Source of the DNA: a virus | Strand: one strand, 5' to 3' | IMG/VR virus record: IMGVR_UViG_3300031612_000080 | Location: 1-22,600 of that record | DNA length: 22,600 nucleotides | Shown: piece after piece, positions 1 to 8,664 of the stretch | How the letters are laid out: the number at the start of each line of letters is the position of its first letter | Numbering within the stretch: the stretch's first letter is position 1 | Notes under the pieces: model-generated | Database searches by the model: none | What the model was told of the DNA's origin: nothing | What the model saw: the letters and a program-made list of their open reading frames with translations, nothing else | Made by a program: the position numbers and the translations under genes

Positions 1-98
1 TGTTTAGCTAAAGTTTCACCAAATACCTTAGGACTTTCTGGATGTGATAAAATTAAGTCCTTAACGTCAGGAATAAATGAGGCCCAATTTGCTGGCAT
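1..98 (-). CDS. Partial CDS, probable tail/baseplate-region protein (N-terminal 32 aa only)
   Basis: An ATG at 96-98 opens a minus-strand frame that stays open to the window edge. The visible N-terminus begins MPANWASFIPDVKDLILS and continues for 32 codons. It starts 10 bases after the stop of the gp5-like gene, so it is co-transcribed with the baseplate module. I do not recognise the family from so short a fragment. Position alone suggests a structural or baseplate assembly protein. The rest of the gene lies outside the window. Confidence 0.7.
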   Translation of the reverse strand, partial: MPANWASFIPDVKDLILSHPESPKVFGETLAK

Positions 99-108
99 AT
101 TTTAAGTT

Positions 109-822
109 TTAGTCGCTTCCGCTAGTTTTAAATTCTTGTTGATATTCTGCATGTTTAAAACCTAGCAAATTTGCTGTTACTGGGTTTATTAAAGTAGTTG
201 AGGGACCAGTACCAGTATTATGAGTATGTGTAGTATAATCATCTAAGAATTCTTGTAGAAACTTCTCTAGACTCTTACCCCTAACTGCAGGTTGCTGTGT
301 ATCTCCTTGATCGTCAGTTGCAATATATACATTTGACGCATATAAGAATATGTCACCTTCTTCAGATAATCTCAACATTGGTTTTCCACCAGATGTAACA
401 CCACTTCCTTCAGGATTACATGATGCTATTATTATACCATCAGTCGGATGTCTGTATATCTTTACATTTCGTTTCTGATCATATACTAATGACACTAAAT
501 CTTCAGGATTTTCTATATCAGTAACAACTTCACTGCTTAACAGATCATTATTATTAATTTGAAATCCATATTCTGGATGATATATGTTTCCGTTGTCAAA
601 TCTAACAGAAACAATCTCGCCAATATTAGGTACATGCCAAGCTCCTGTCATATTCCTATTCATAGGAGTTGCCCATGGGATTGATTCAGTTTCAAGCAAA
701 TCAAATTTACCAAAAACTTTAACCCTACACCTACCTAATTTATCCGGATCTATGTTGTCCACTACTTCCCCAAGCCAATGGGTTTCTCGTAGATTATCTT
801 GATATAGTTCGTTATTTGCCAT
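109..822 (-). CDS. Baseplate central spike protein, gp5-like OB-fold, no lysozyme domain
   Basis: 237 aa. Residues about 16-90 carry the pattern of the phage gp5/VgrG N-terminal OB domain: HWLGEVVDN, then DPDKLGRCRVKVFG, then IPWATP, a W-x-P-N-I-G-E-I-V-V-F-N-G strand series and HPEYGFQ. This domain sits on the hub trimer and starts the membrane-piercing spike. T4 gp5 is much longer, with a lysozyme domain and a beta-helix. Here the protein is short and no lysozyme segment is visible, so cell-wall cutting must be done elsewhere. Near the C-terminus, H199-T-H201 followed by NTGTGP resembles the HxH metal-binding tip of contractile-tail spikes. The start overlaps the end of the upstream 405-aa gene by 11 bases. 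The OB assignment is fairly secure; the tip role is inference. Confidence 0.88.
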   Translation of the reverse strand: MANNELYQDNLRETHWLGEVVDNIDPDKLGRCRVKVFGKFDLLETESIPWATPMNRNMTGAWHVPNIGEIVSVRFDNGNIYHPEYGFQINNNDLLSSEVVTDIENPEDLVSLVYDQKRNVKIYRHPTDGIIIASCNPEGSGVTSGGKPMLRLSEEGDIFLYASNVYIATDDQGDTQQPAVRGKSLEKFLQEFLDDYTTHTHNTGTGPSTTLINPVTANLLGFKHAEYQQEFKTSGSD

Positions 823-2029
823 ATGCGTTACCTAAATTGCCAGCTGTGTTATTAGTACCTAATCCTGCGAGTGCAGCATCATCAAGTGCTTGTTTAGCTG
901 TTTTACCAGCAGATCCAAATACATTGTCTTTTATATTACTTGCAATATCAGTTAAATCAGTTTTTTCATCGAGGTCATTTACAAAGTTCTGGTATATGTT
1001 TTCGAAGTTTGGTACTGTATCTCGTATAACGTTAGACAAACCTTGCTTTAATTCTTGTTCTTTCTTATCGAGGAACAAGTTAGCATCACCTTCTAATCTA
1101 TCAATTGCACTATTTCCAAAATCAGTAAGAACCTGTTTACCGTATTCACCTAAACTATCAGCTGTTCTTGATTCTTTTTCTCCAGCTGGAGATATATTAC
1201 CAGACGTTTTAGCAGATTCTTCTATAATACCATTAAGCATTCTTGCTTCAATTTTACCAACAATATCATAATGGAACGCAATTTCATTAACAGCAAAACC
1301 TTCTGGTGATTTTTTCAAATCTGCAAATGGATTAACACCTGACTTAATATCAAACGTACACTCTCCAAGTTCAAACATAAAGAATGGTCTATTCTCAGTA
1401 CCGCTTATACCGGCATTGCTATTCTCTACATTAATTCCACCATCCAATTTACCATTAGCAACAGTTATATTATTACCAACTTTTGTCATATTCTTAATAG
1501 GTCTAACTTCTGTAACATAAACCCATGCTCTAAACTTTCTCAAATTAACAGGAAGTATGTATTTCCAGTTTACCTCATCAAATACAGCAGTTCTATATAA
1601 GTGCATTAAACCAGAAATAGTAAGATTAAGTGATTCTATTGTTTCTATTTTAATATCACCACCCCAATATGATTCCTCATCATTATACTGCTGAATCACT
1701 TCAAGTCCACTTAATGACTGCCAATACCATGGCATTTCATTGTTTATTTTAGCTAAGGTCAAATTGAAATCATTAAGCGCTTTCAATCTATGTTCATAAC
1801 CTTTATGGTAAACTCTAGAAGAACCTTCTTCCGTTCCGTCATCTTTAGGAGCATCTGACAAGTGTCTTTCATAGAATGCAGCGGCTCCACCACCAAGTAA
1901 TGGTGATTTCTGAGCACTGTTAAAATCGAATATTATCGAAAACGAAAGATATGTAGGGTCAGAATATTCGTTCTTACCACCAAGCTTATAGCCCTTTCTG
2001 AAATCGTTAAATGTACTAAAGTCTGACAT
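812..2029 (-). CDS. Tail-tube-like/baseplate structural protein
   Basis: 405 aa. The N-terminal two thirds (about 1-265) has the character of tube-fold proteins: YSDPTYLSFSIIFDF, then a PWYWQSLSGLE segment, an ESLNLTISGLMHLYRTAVFD segment and a strand series LRKFRAWVYVTEVRPI, all seen in gp19/gp48/gp54-type tube and tube-initiator proteins. The last 130 residues are polar and predicted helical, with many Lys, Glu and Asp and a low-complexity Ala/Gly/Asn end. It lies between the gp27-like hub and the gp5-like spike genes, which supports a place at the tube-baseplate junction. The exact subunit is not assigned. Its start follows the hub gene stop by 15 bases. Confidence 0.82.
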   Translation of the reverse strand: MSDFSTFNDFRKGYKLGGKNEYSDPTYLSFSIIFDFNSAQKSPLLGGGAAAFYERHLSDAPKDDGTEEGSSRVYHKGYEHRLKALNDFNLTLAKINNEMPWYWQSLSGLEVIQQYNDEESYWGGDIKIETIESLNLTISGLMHLYRTAVFDEVNWKYILPVNLRKFRAWVYVTEVRPIKNMTKVGNNITVANGKLDGGINVENSNAGISGTENRPFFMFELGECTFDIKSGVNPFADLKKSPEGFAVNEIAFHYDIVGKIEARMLNGIIEESAKTSGNISPAGEKESRTADSLGEYGKQVLTDFGNSAIDRLEGDANLFLDKKEQELKQGLSNVIRDTVPNFENIYQNFVNDLDEKTDLTDIASNIKDNVFGSAGKTAKQALDDAALAGLGTNNTAGNLGNAYGK

Positions 2030-2044
2030 ACTGTATATATTCTT

Positions 2045-4171
2045 TTAAATTATTGTTCCGTTTGCTAAACCGTCTTCAAGTAACCATTCAGCTTCATCTG
2101 TTAATTCTAGTTGATCACCACTTGATTTTTGTCCGACAATAACAACTACCTGATCAGATACTCTTCTAGTTTGTATGTTACCCATAAATCCAGTCTTTGT
2201 ATAGAAGTGTTCAAATCTACTATCTTTTTCAGATTGTATTGGATTTTCCGGATTAACTTTAGTATCTATCGGAATCTCAATAAATTGACCACCACCAGAT
2301 ATTTCCATATTACCAAGGTTCGCTGTTTCAATATCGACTGGTTCTTCTAAAAATACCTCAATGTTTATATTAACTGAATCTGAACCATCAGGAATTGCAT
2401 CATATCTTGTAACATATTCATCGTCGATTATCATCATCATACCACCTGGAACTTCAACTGTTATTGACTCTCCATTTAGATTACTACCACTAACTGTTAT
2501 TAATTGTGCACTAGAATCTTCACCAACAGTAGCTATAAACCAATTGAAGCTTGAGATACTAGATGTAACACTAGGTTCAATCACTGGAGCCGGTTCCGGT
2601 TCAGGAGTTGGTTCAGGAGTTGGTTCAGGAGTTGGTTGAGGCGTTGACGTAACAACAGGTGGATTATCAGTATTTTCTAAATTATTAACCCTTGTTGGCC
2701 ATTCTCTTCTAAGCAGTGTTAGTTTCTGTGTTAGTTTACCAGTGGAAGCCTTGTATAAAATTTGAATACCACCGACAATATAGTGTGCACTTAAGAAAGA
2801 ATCAACACTTTGTTGACCAGATTCGTATGTTTTTTCAGTGTCTTTTCCACCTTCACTCATGTTATCAAATCCACGTTCCTCTTTAGCAACTTCAACACTT
2901 TCTGCCATCGAGTTTGCACTAAAGCCTTCACTATATAGAACTACAGGTACTTTTTGGTATCTGTATATTCCTGGGTTATATGAATCTAACTCTACTTCTA
3001 ATTGAAGTTTAGAGAGTTCAGCCATGTTTTGTGTATTCTGTATTTCTGCAAATAAATAATTAGGATGCATATTAACTACATTCGTAGAATTAGAAGAACG
3101 TCCAACATATTTATATTTTATCTCATTTAAGTATCTCTCTTCACCTCTCCGACCTTTCAAAGGTTCTTCAATATCTCTCATTACAGAACTGGATAACGCT
3201 TCTATATCATTTGAAACCATTCCAACTGTATCACTACTAGAATTAGGCTCGTTTTCATAAAATTGAACAACTCTCTTATAACCAAACTTTCTAGCAACTT
3301 TTCCAGAACCATACTTTATAGCATATTTGCTTATATGTAAATTAGTTCCTTTACGCGCATCTATATTTGTAAGTATTAAATCAGCACGAGTTTTATCTTC
3401 ATCGCCTATACTTTCGTCAAGAGAATCTTCAAAATTAGTAAACGTCTCATCAATTGTATTTTCAGAATTTATCATTGCATTGACATCAACAAATGTAAGG
3501 TAATAGTATGGGTCTATGAAAAATGTTTGAAAGCTATCTTCTCCAATATATGAATGTAGTACAGTATTAGATACAACGTCAGACACTGTCTGATATGCAA
3601 TAAGTAAATTCATAGAATCAGATTCATGTGAAGTATCTATATTGGATGCATATCCTAATGACATGTCAGTTGCAATAGCTTCTAAATGTGTTAGTACACT
3701 TCCAGTTCCATATGATTTACATTGTTCAGCATAATATCCAGGTATTTTCATCACACCTTTAAATGTATACTTAGAACCACCAGCTCCGTGTTCTTCCGGT
3801 CGTTTAACAGGACTTATTACTGATTCAATATCGAAATCTATTCTAATATCCTTAAATGTATCTGGTTGTCTTGAGGCTATTCTCAAACTCATAACATCAC
3901 CACTCCTTGGATAGTTTTCTACAGCAAAGAATGCGTGTTTATCTATAACTGCAATATCTATCGTTGGAATTATTCCATTAAGATTAAGTAACATTGTAGA
4001 TATACTCTCTCCTTCAAAATCATAACCATTGATACGTAAGAACGGAGTACCCGCCCCATAATCTTTCGATGAATTCATTTCACCGTCTTCCTCGCCATAT
4101 GATTTAAATTCTAAATCGTCAAGTTCAATAGTAGGCTCAGTTCTTGTAAGAATGTGCTTCTCTAATGCCAT
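2045..4171 (-). CDS. Baseplate hub protein (gp27/gpD-like) with PTPE linker and Bacteroidota-type Ig-like domain
   Basis: 708 aa. Residues 1-500 look like a tail hub protein: an N-terminal strand-rich region with FLRINGYDFEG, a middle SYGTGSVLTHLEAIATD (about 153-169), LLIAYQTVSDVV and FFIDPYYYLTFVDV (about 217-230), as in gp27/gpD-type hubs. Residues 504-533 are a Pro-Thr-Glu linker built on PTPE. Residues about 534-638 then match a common Bacteroidota Ig-like pattern (ISSFNW, AQLITVSGSNL, ITVEVPGG). The C-terminal 70 residues follow. T4 gp27 is about 390 aa, so this is a hub plus appended exposed domains. The Ig-like domain may touch the host surface or decorate the baseplate; that is inference. 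The start follows the upstream gp53-like stop by 2 bases. Confidence 0.85.
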   Translation of the reverse strand: MALEKHILTRTEPTIELDDLEFKSYGEEDGEMNSSKDYGAGTPFLRINGYDFEGESISTMLLNLNGIIPTIDIAVIDKHAFFAVENYPRSGDVMSLRIASRQPDTFKDIRIDFDIESVISPVKRPEEHGAGGSKYTFKGVMKIPGYYAEQCKSYGTGSVLTHLEAIATDMSLGYASNIDTSHESDSMNLLIAYQTVSDVVSNTVLHSYIGEDSFQTFFIDPYYYLTFVDVNAMINSENTIDETFTNFEDSLDESIGDEDKTRADLILTNIDARKGTNLHISKYAIKYGSGKVARKFGYKRVVQFYENEPNSSSDTVGMVSNDIEALSSSVMRDIEEPLKGRRGEERYLNEIKYKYVGRSSNSTNVVNMHPNYLFAEIQNTQNMAELSKLQLEVELDSYNPGIYRYQKVPVVLYSEGFSANSMAESVEVAKEERGFDNMSEGGKDTEKTYESGQQSVDSFLSAHYIVGGIQILYKASTGKLTQKLTLLRREWPTRVNNLENTDNPPVVTSTPQPTPEPTPEPTPEPEPAPVIEPSVTSSISSFNWFIATVGEDSSAQLITVSGSNLNGESITVEVPGGMMMIIDDEYVTRYDAIPDGSDSVNINIEVFLEEPVDIETANLGNMEISGGGQFIEIPIDTKVNPENPIQSEKDSRFEHFYTKTGFMGNIQTRRVSDQVVVIVGQKSSGDQLELTDEAEWLLEDGLANGTII
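2600..2635. repeat. Short tandem repeat, 12-bp unit x3, encoding PTPE repeats
   Basis: On the plus strand the unit TTCAGGAGTTGG occurs three times in a row, with diverged units on each side. Read on the minus strand it encodes the Pro-Thr-Pro-Glu linker of the hub protein. Because the unit is a multiple of three, copy-number change would alter linker length without breaking the frame. Confidence 0.85.
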
Positions 4172-4173
4172 TG

Positions 4174-4707
4174 TTATTTTTTAATTTTTTTAGGCGCTTT
4201 GCTTTTTCTCACAGGATTAAGCGATATCTTTTTATTAGCTACTTTGATATTACTCTCACCATGCTTAACCATATTCGGTGGTATTAGTTGACTAGAACCA
4301 TTAGCTTTTGACGCTGCTTTCTTTGCAAGATATTCAACTCTCTTAACATCTTTTGTTGTAAGTCTTTTAGTGTCTATGAATTGTGATCTTACGGGATTCT
4401 CGTTTACGTTAACATCTGCAATATCTTTCCATAGTCTCATTGCAGTTTCCTTTGCTGGTATTTTTAATATGTCACCGACATTAAACGAAAAAGGATTAGA
4501 TATATTATTGAATTTCAATAACATGTCGCCATACCAATCTCCTCCATATTCTCGTAATGCAATTAAATCAATACGTCCTAATTCATCAGCTTGAACTTCC
4601 CTATTTTCAAATACGGAAGTATCAATGTTATCAAACAACATGCTTGGAGTTACCATCCTAACAATGCCATCAGCTATTTTCTTATCATTAAATACACTAA
4701 AATTCAT
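4174..4707 (-). CDS. Baseplate wedge subunit, gp53-like (LysM-like fold)
   Basis: 177 aa. The N-terminal region resembles T4 gp53-type wedge proteins: FENREVQADELGRIDLIALR, then EYGGDWYGDMLLKFNNIS, then NPFSFNVGDILKIP. This is a LysM-like layout in which a protein starts up with 'NNI-NPF-G-L-IP'. Such wedge proteins help join wedges around the hub. The C-terminal 60 residues are basic (KKAASKANG, KSKAPKKIKK) and probably disordered. The ATG overlaps the stop of the 561-aa gene by one base (TAATG), suggesting translational coupling. Assignment to the gp53 family is by motif only. Confidence 0.83.
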   Translation of the reverse strand: MNFSVFNDKKIADGIVRMVTPSMLFDNIDTSVFENREVQADELGRIDLIALREYGGDWYGDMLLKFNNISNPFSFNVGDILKIPAKETAMRLWKDIADVNVNENPVRSQFIDTKRLTTKDVKRVEYLAKKAASKANGSSQLIPPNMVKHGESNIKVANKKISLNPVRKSKAPKKIKK

Positions 4708-6392
4708 TATCCGTTTGTAATTTTTCTAAACTCTTTAGCAATTGCTTTACCACCAGTACTTCTTCCATATGAATCAACATCTGTAGTATCATTAGTATCT
4801 ATTCCATCAGCAGGTTGTACATAGAATCTACCTCTTCCCATGTTAAACATCGCTTCAATATCAGTTTTATCTCGAGGTCGACCTGGTTTTAATGAAATTT
4901 CAATTATCATCTTTTCAGGAAAATCTTGAATACCTAAAGGACCGTCAAACGAAACTTTAGTATCTGTACATGCTAAATTACCAATGACTGCCATTGGATT
5001 TAAAGGGTTACCCACAGTTAAATGCCATTGGCCTGTCGGATCTCCCGATAGCATCGCTATAACAGATTGAGCTCCTTGTGGCGTGTTCATCATTTCCATT
5101 AAAGAACCACCTATCATATTTTTCACAGCTTTACCAATACCTTCTCCGATACCACTTAGGCCATTTCCTCCAGAAAATGAACTTGCCATACCTTTAAGAT
5201 CACCCATAACACTTCCAAGGAATCCGGTAATGTTTCCGCTCTTAAGCATATTAATGTCACCTAATGGCTTCCCAACACTTCCGTCACCGATCCATCTTGT
5301 AGAACCTCCCCAGAATGGAGCTGAACTATATGTTAATACTAATATGTTAGCAAGTTGATCTAACATTAATACCTTTGGATTAGCTCCTCCAATATCTCTT
5401 AATTCATATTCAAATTTAATTGTAAATTCCTGAGAGAAATTCAAACCTTGATCTCTTTGTAAAATACTCTTTATAACATTTAATGGTCCGAATACGTGAT
5501 TAGGATATGTCTCTTTAAATGAATCATAACCTGCATTTGCCTGTGCAGTTGCTACATCATGTGCATTATTACCATTCGAAGAACTTATAGCAGCAGATAG
5601 AAATTTATTACCATCAATCAAATCTCCCATTTTACCCCTCTTAGCACTATTCTTAGAATGCATAGTATTCACATCAGCTTCTACGGGCTTCCAACTATAA
5701 CCATGTGAAAAGTTTAATATATCTTTAAGGTTATTTCCGGTTTGTTCTCCAAGCCATGTTACAGCCCTCGCTATATCGGGCGATGACATCGGGACCGCCT
5801 TACCGTTTTTGTCTAACTCTGTAGGAGAGATAATATCATCAGGAGCGGGATAGGGAAATCTCCTAAGAGTTAGCATTCTGTTATTCGATATCTTATTGAA
5901 ATATTTAGCGAGAGCAAAGTCAGCATAATTATACCTATAGCCTAAGTTGCCACTATATCCTGATGTAATTTCTATTATCTTAGTGACTGAAGGGTTTTCT
6001 AATTCTTCAGGAGATATTTTATTATGAGTAGATCGTCCTCCACTTGGTAAATGCGGAGCATCCATTAAAGAATATTTATTGAATACTGAAAATGGTGCTG
6101 GATCTGGAGTTACGCTCAGTTCCTTTTTACCGTTACCAGCCTCTCTCTTGTATGTAACTGCTTCTTGGTTTTTTGTATAGTATATACTTGAACCATTAGT
6201 TTCATATACTTTAGGATATTGTCCGGGTGATGTTGAATTTGCAGCTACGTCAGAATCGACGTCTGTTTCGGATTTAGTAGCAGCTGTAGTATCACCCTCA
6301 ACACTGTCAGCCGACATGAATTGGCTGAATCTATCAAAAGCATTTATAGCTTCGTCTCCTATTGTTCCTAAATCAATACTAGGTAATCCCAT
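4707..6392 (-). CDS. Large tail/baseplate structural protein (tube-junction type)
   Basis: 561 aa. The first 60 residues are acidic and low-complexity. From about 150 it reads as a virion protein: YADFALAKYFNKISNNRMLTLRRFPYPAPD, a strand-rich FSQEFTIKFEYELRDIGG segment, and a glycine-rich middle (about 380-440, many Gly, Met and Ser). A C-terminal segment has WHLTVGNPLNPMAVIGNLAC, then FPEKMIIEISLKPGRPRDK and FNMGRGRFYV. The 'GNPLNP-IGNL ... FP-I-SLKPGRPRDK' ending is typical of baseplate/tube-junction proteins of contractile phages. No enzyme motif is visible. It is the first gene of the structural block. The start codon sits at the foot of an inverted repeat (see 6392-6417). Confidence 0.82.
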   Translation of the reverse strand: MGLPSIDLGTIGDEAINAFDRFSQFMSADSVEGDTTAATKSETDVDSDVAANSTSPGQYPKVYETNGSSIYYTKNQEAVTYKREAGNGKKELSVTPDPAPFSVFNKYSLMDAPHLPSGGRSTHNKISPEELENPSVTKIIEITSGYSGNLGYRYNYADFALAKYFNKISNNRMLTLRRFPYPAPDDIISPTELDKNGKAVPMSSPDIARAVTWLGEQTGNNLKDILNFSHGYSWKPVEADVNTMHSKNSAKRGKMGDLIDGNKFLSAAISSSNGNNAHDVATAQANAGYDSFKETYPNHVFGPLNVIKSILQRDQGLNFSQEFTIKFEYELRDIGGANPKVLMLDQLANILVLTYSSAPFWGGSTRWIGDGSVGKPLGDINMLKSGNITGFLGSVMGDLKGMASSFSGGNGLSGIGEGIGKAVKNMIGGSLMEMMNTPQGAQSVIAMLSGDPTGQWHLTVGNPLNPMAVIGNLACTDTKVSFDGPLGIQDFPEKMIIEISLKPGRPRDKTDIEAMFNMGRGRFYVQPADGIDTNDTTDVDSYGRSTGGKAIAKEFRKITNG

Positions 6393-6417
6393 ATAAACTA
6401 AATATCTTTAGTCTATA
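6392..6417 (-). promoter_or_regulatory. Inverted repeat abutting the start of the 561-aa structural gene
   Basis: On the plus strand TATA-A-ACTAAA, a 4-base TATC loop, then TTTAGT-C-TATA form 11-base arms with one mismatch. The repeat ends inside the start codon of the downstream gene, so in RNA it could mask the start, or in DNA it could bind a dimeric regulator. There is no T-run after it, so it is not a convincing intrinsic terminator. It lies in the only sizeable gap (38 bases) between the unknown-gene block and the baseplate block. Confidence 0.4.
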
Positions 6418-6430
6418 TATCATATTAAGT

Positions 6431-7018
6431 CTAATCAATCTTATCCAATTCTCTAGAAGGAACTCTATATAACATGTCATCAATAAAGCCATCGTTACCA
6501 TATCCTCTCTCACCTAAAAATTTTAACAGATAAGCTTTAAATACACCTTTACTTTCGTAATAATATGTACCTCCACTATACGGTGTTCTATTACAAAGCT
6601 CGAATAGATCCGAGATAGTCCTTTCTATAAAGAAGTTGTGAATATTATTAAATAACTCCATCATCTCATTCTTATGCTTACAAACCATAGGCCCGTCGAC
6701 TACAACTTTATATAGTTCACCTTTAGCATCTAAAAGATCTTGAAAATCTTGCTTCTTTGTATAGTTTTTACGAGTTAGTTTCCACGTAGTAGTCTTATTA
6801 CCAAAGTCTTTTCTGAATTTCATACCAACGAGAAACCTTCTAATGAAATCAATATCATCATATACTGTCAATATCTTAATTTGATATTCTGTAATCGTAT
6901 CACCATGTTTAACATCATGTATAATCCCCTTAACAGGAAACAACGTATTGTAGTTCCCTGTATTTGAAATTAATGCATGTATTTGTTCTCCTTTAGAATA
7001 TACCTTATTTCTTATCAA
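6431..7018 (-). CDS. Unrecognised phage protein, 195 aa, TTG start
   Basis: I do not recognise the family. The first 90 residues are strand-rich with an SH3/KOW-like feel (LFPVKGIIHDVKHGD, EYQIKILTVYDD). The rest is mixed alpha/beta and ends FIDDMLYRVPSRELDKID. The longest frame starts at a TTG and overlaps the upstream gene's stop by 14 bases. No ATG occurs near the N-terminus, so either TTG is used or the start is further in. It sits immediately upstream of the baseplate genes, so a structural or assembly role is possible but not shown. Confidence 0.72.
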   Translation of the reverse strand: MIRNKVYSKGEQIHALISNTGNYNTLFPVKGIIHDVKHGDTITEYQIKILTVYDDIDFIRRFLVGMKFRKDFGNKTTTWKLTRKNYTKKQDFQDLLDAKGELYKVVVDGPMVCKHKNEMMELFNNIHNFFIERTISDLFELCNRTPYSGGTYYYESKGVFKAYLLKFLGERGYGNDGFIDDMLYRVPSRELDKID

Positions 7019-7412
7019 AATTATATTGTTTGTAGTTACTGAATAAATCTAACACGTCTTCGTCTATTTCTTCGTCTATATTTATTGCAACTAAATTAAC
7101 GTCTTCTAAATCTTCAAACATTTCAAAAACTAAACTTTTAAAATTGTTTACTGTTTCGACATCTAAGTTTTTCAATAAATATATTATTCTATCGCTATTT
7201 TGCTTTTTACGAACGTTGTTTAGCACATTCTTGATAGCCATACCTATAATAAACGGATGAGGTTCTACATCATGAAAATCTGACTTCACCAGTTTCGTAA
7301 TGATAGAGATATAATCCACTTGAGTCGTGGACTTATCACTTTCTATTCTAACGTACTTATTAAATTCACGTTTAGAATAACACCATATACAATCTATCGA
7401 AGTCACTTTCAC
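7005..7412 (-). CDS. Unrecognised phage protein, 135 aa
   Basis: ATG start, MKVTSIDCIWCYSKREFNKY. It contains a helical middle (IIGMAIKNVLNNVRKK), then YLLKNLDVETVNNFKSLVFEMFEDLED and an acidic C-terminal half. Cys8 and Cys11 are the only cysteines, so no complete metal site is seen. The next gene downstream overlaps its stop. No function can be assigned from the sequence. Confidence 0.75.
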   Translation of the reverse strand: MKVTSIDCIWCYSKREFNKYVRIESDKSTTQVDYISIITKLVKSDFHDVEPHPFIIGMAIKNVLNNVRKKQNSDRIIYLLKNLDVETVNNFKSLVFEMFEDLEDVNLVAINIDEEIDEDVLDLFSNYKQYNFDKK

Positions 7413-7414
7413 AG

Positions 7415-7729
7415 TTATTTAAGTCTATTTCTAAGTTCTTTAACTTCGCATTCAATATCTTTAATCCTTGAATGCATTTCCTCATCTGTAGGCTCATAAT
7501 TAATACCCCAATCCTCAGTAATCTTAATCTGATTACGTTGTCTTGAGTTACCGAAGTCCATACCAACATCTAAACAAATGTCTCGTATAAATTCCATTTT
7601 ATTAATCGGGCCACCGCTCCACTCATAAATCCTTACAGATTCATAAGTATCACCACCGGCATTTATATTGTCATCTTGAATTTCTCTAATGACACCGTTT
7701 TCCGCTATTTTAAGAATTATTGTTTGCAT
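7415..7729 (-). CDS. Unrecognised phage protein, 104 aa, C-terminal coiled coil
   Basis: ATG start, MQTIILKIAENGVI. A strand-rich N-terminal half (VRIYEWSGGP) is followed by a charged helical end (DEEMHSRIKDIECEVKELRN) with heptad-like spacing of hydrophobic residues, so a short coiled coil is likely. The start overlaps the end of the upstream gene by 20 bases. I preferred this frame to a 65-aa frame that overlaps it, because it has sensible spacing and protein-like composition. Confidence 0.72.
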   Translation of the reverse strand: MQTIILKIAENGVIREIQDDNINAGGDTYESVRIYEWSGGPINKMEFIRDICLDVGMDFGNSRQRNQIKITEDWGINYEPTDEEMHSRIKDIECEVKELRNRLK

Positions 7730-8117
7730 TAAGTCTTTCAGATTTTAAATTGTTAGCTTCTCTCATTAATCTCTTTGATTCCTTCTTGTCAACTCTATAA
7801 GTTTCCTTATCTTTTATTGTTGTCAATAACCATGCTTCCTCTAATAATTCGATTTCAGCAGTATTATATCCAGTTTCTTTCCAAGACACTTTACTTGCAT
7901 CTAATTTAATTTGAATCTGGTCACTGATAGAATCGTTTGTCTTATTAACATGTAAAGTATGTGCATCATTACCTTCTTGCTTTAATCTATTAGATAGTTC
8001 GCGGCCTTCAGTCGTTTGCATATTCTTTTGCTTCAATAAACCGAATTGATTATACATCTTTCGTTTTTGAGGTCTTGACATTGATGGCATTTGTGGTGAT
8101 TCTTGCTCTTTACTCAT
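7710..8117 (-). CDS. Unrecognised phage protein, 135 aa, charged, mostly helical
   Basis: ATG start. The first 45 residues are basic and Gln/Met-rich (SRPQKRKMYNQFGLLKQK). The C-terminal half is charged and helical (AEIELLEEAWLLTTIKDKET, KKESKRLMREANNLKSERL). It starts 8 bases inside the end of the upstream 169-aa gene. The composition resembles a small scaffolding or chaperone-like protein, but nothing specific is recognised. Confidence 0.74.
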   Translation of the reverse strand: MSKEQESPQMPSMSRPQKRKMYNQFGLLKQKNMQTTEGRELSNRLKQEGNDAHTLHVNKTNDSISDQIQIKLDASKVSWKETGYNTAEIELLEEAWLLTTIKDKETYRVDKKESKRLMREANNLKSERLNANNNS

Positions 8118-8619
8118 AATAATTGTTTATAAAATTAGTAATTTCTGTCTTTAAAAATTCTTGTAGTTTATTTATTTCAATTTGATTTATAGCTGAATCA
8201 ATAACCGTATTTATAATGTCGTTATCTTCGTCGTCAGAATTCTCTATTAACATACTAACGATTTGTTTCTTAGGTATATTGATATTGAATTTCACATCAA
8301 CCTCTTCGTGGTTTTTCTTAGAAAGTTTTTCAACTAAAGATTGCATTGGTGAAACCTCTGAAACCACATTAACGATAGGCTGTGGTGATGGTTTTGTACT
8401 TTGTTTTGATGGATTGTTAATTCCGACAGCTTCAGCCCCGGGATATGGTATTACTCCGTCAACGATTTCTTCAAGAAACTCATTCAATACGTTAGTAAAT
8501 ATTCTACTGCCGTCTGTGAAAACTGTGAAGCTGTCTTCGAAATCCTTAAATTCAACGACCTTTCCAAAGTCATCTCCTTTTTTCCATTGATATTGTTTAG
8601 CCTCTTTGATTTCAGTCAT
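8110..8619 (-). CDS. Unrecognised phage protein, 169 aa
   Basis: The likely start is the ATG at 8617-8619 (MTEIKEAKQYQWKKGDDFG). The frame is open further upstream to an ATG at 8661, but those 14 codons read as AT-rich leader (FLNRIYNLLKQTK) and include the A-rich stretch typical of start sites here. Residues 12-50 look strand-rich (KVVEFKDFEDSFTVFTDGSR), like a small barrel. A Pro/Ser linker follows (KQSTKPSPQP), then an acidic helical C-terminus (ENSDDEDNDIINTVIDSAIN). Function unknown. Confidence 0.75.
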   Translation of the reverse strand: MTEIKEAKQYQWKKGDDFGKVVEFKDFEDSFTVFTDGSRIFTNVLNEFLEEIVDGVIPYPGAEAVGINNPSKQSTKPSPQPIVNVVSEVSPMQSLVEKLSKKNHEEVDVKFNINIPKKQIVSMLIENSDDEDNDIINTVIDSAINQIEINKLQEFLKTEITNFINNYYE

Positions 8620-8664
8620 TTTAGTTTGTTTTAATAAATTATATATTCGATTGAGAAACATCTG

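Noticed and set aside
584-1271. Plus-strand open frames opposite the spike and tube-like genes
   Set aside because: They mirror well-supported minus-strand genes, have unnatural Ser/Leu-rich composition and no start context. All supported genes are on the minus strand.
7372-7569. 65-aa minus-strand frame overlapping the 104-aa and 135-aa genes
   Set aside because: It overlaps two better frames almost completely and has poor spacing.
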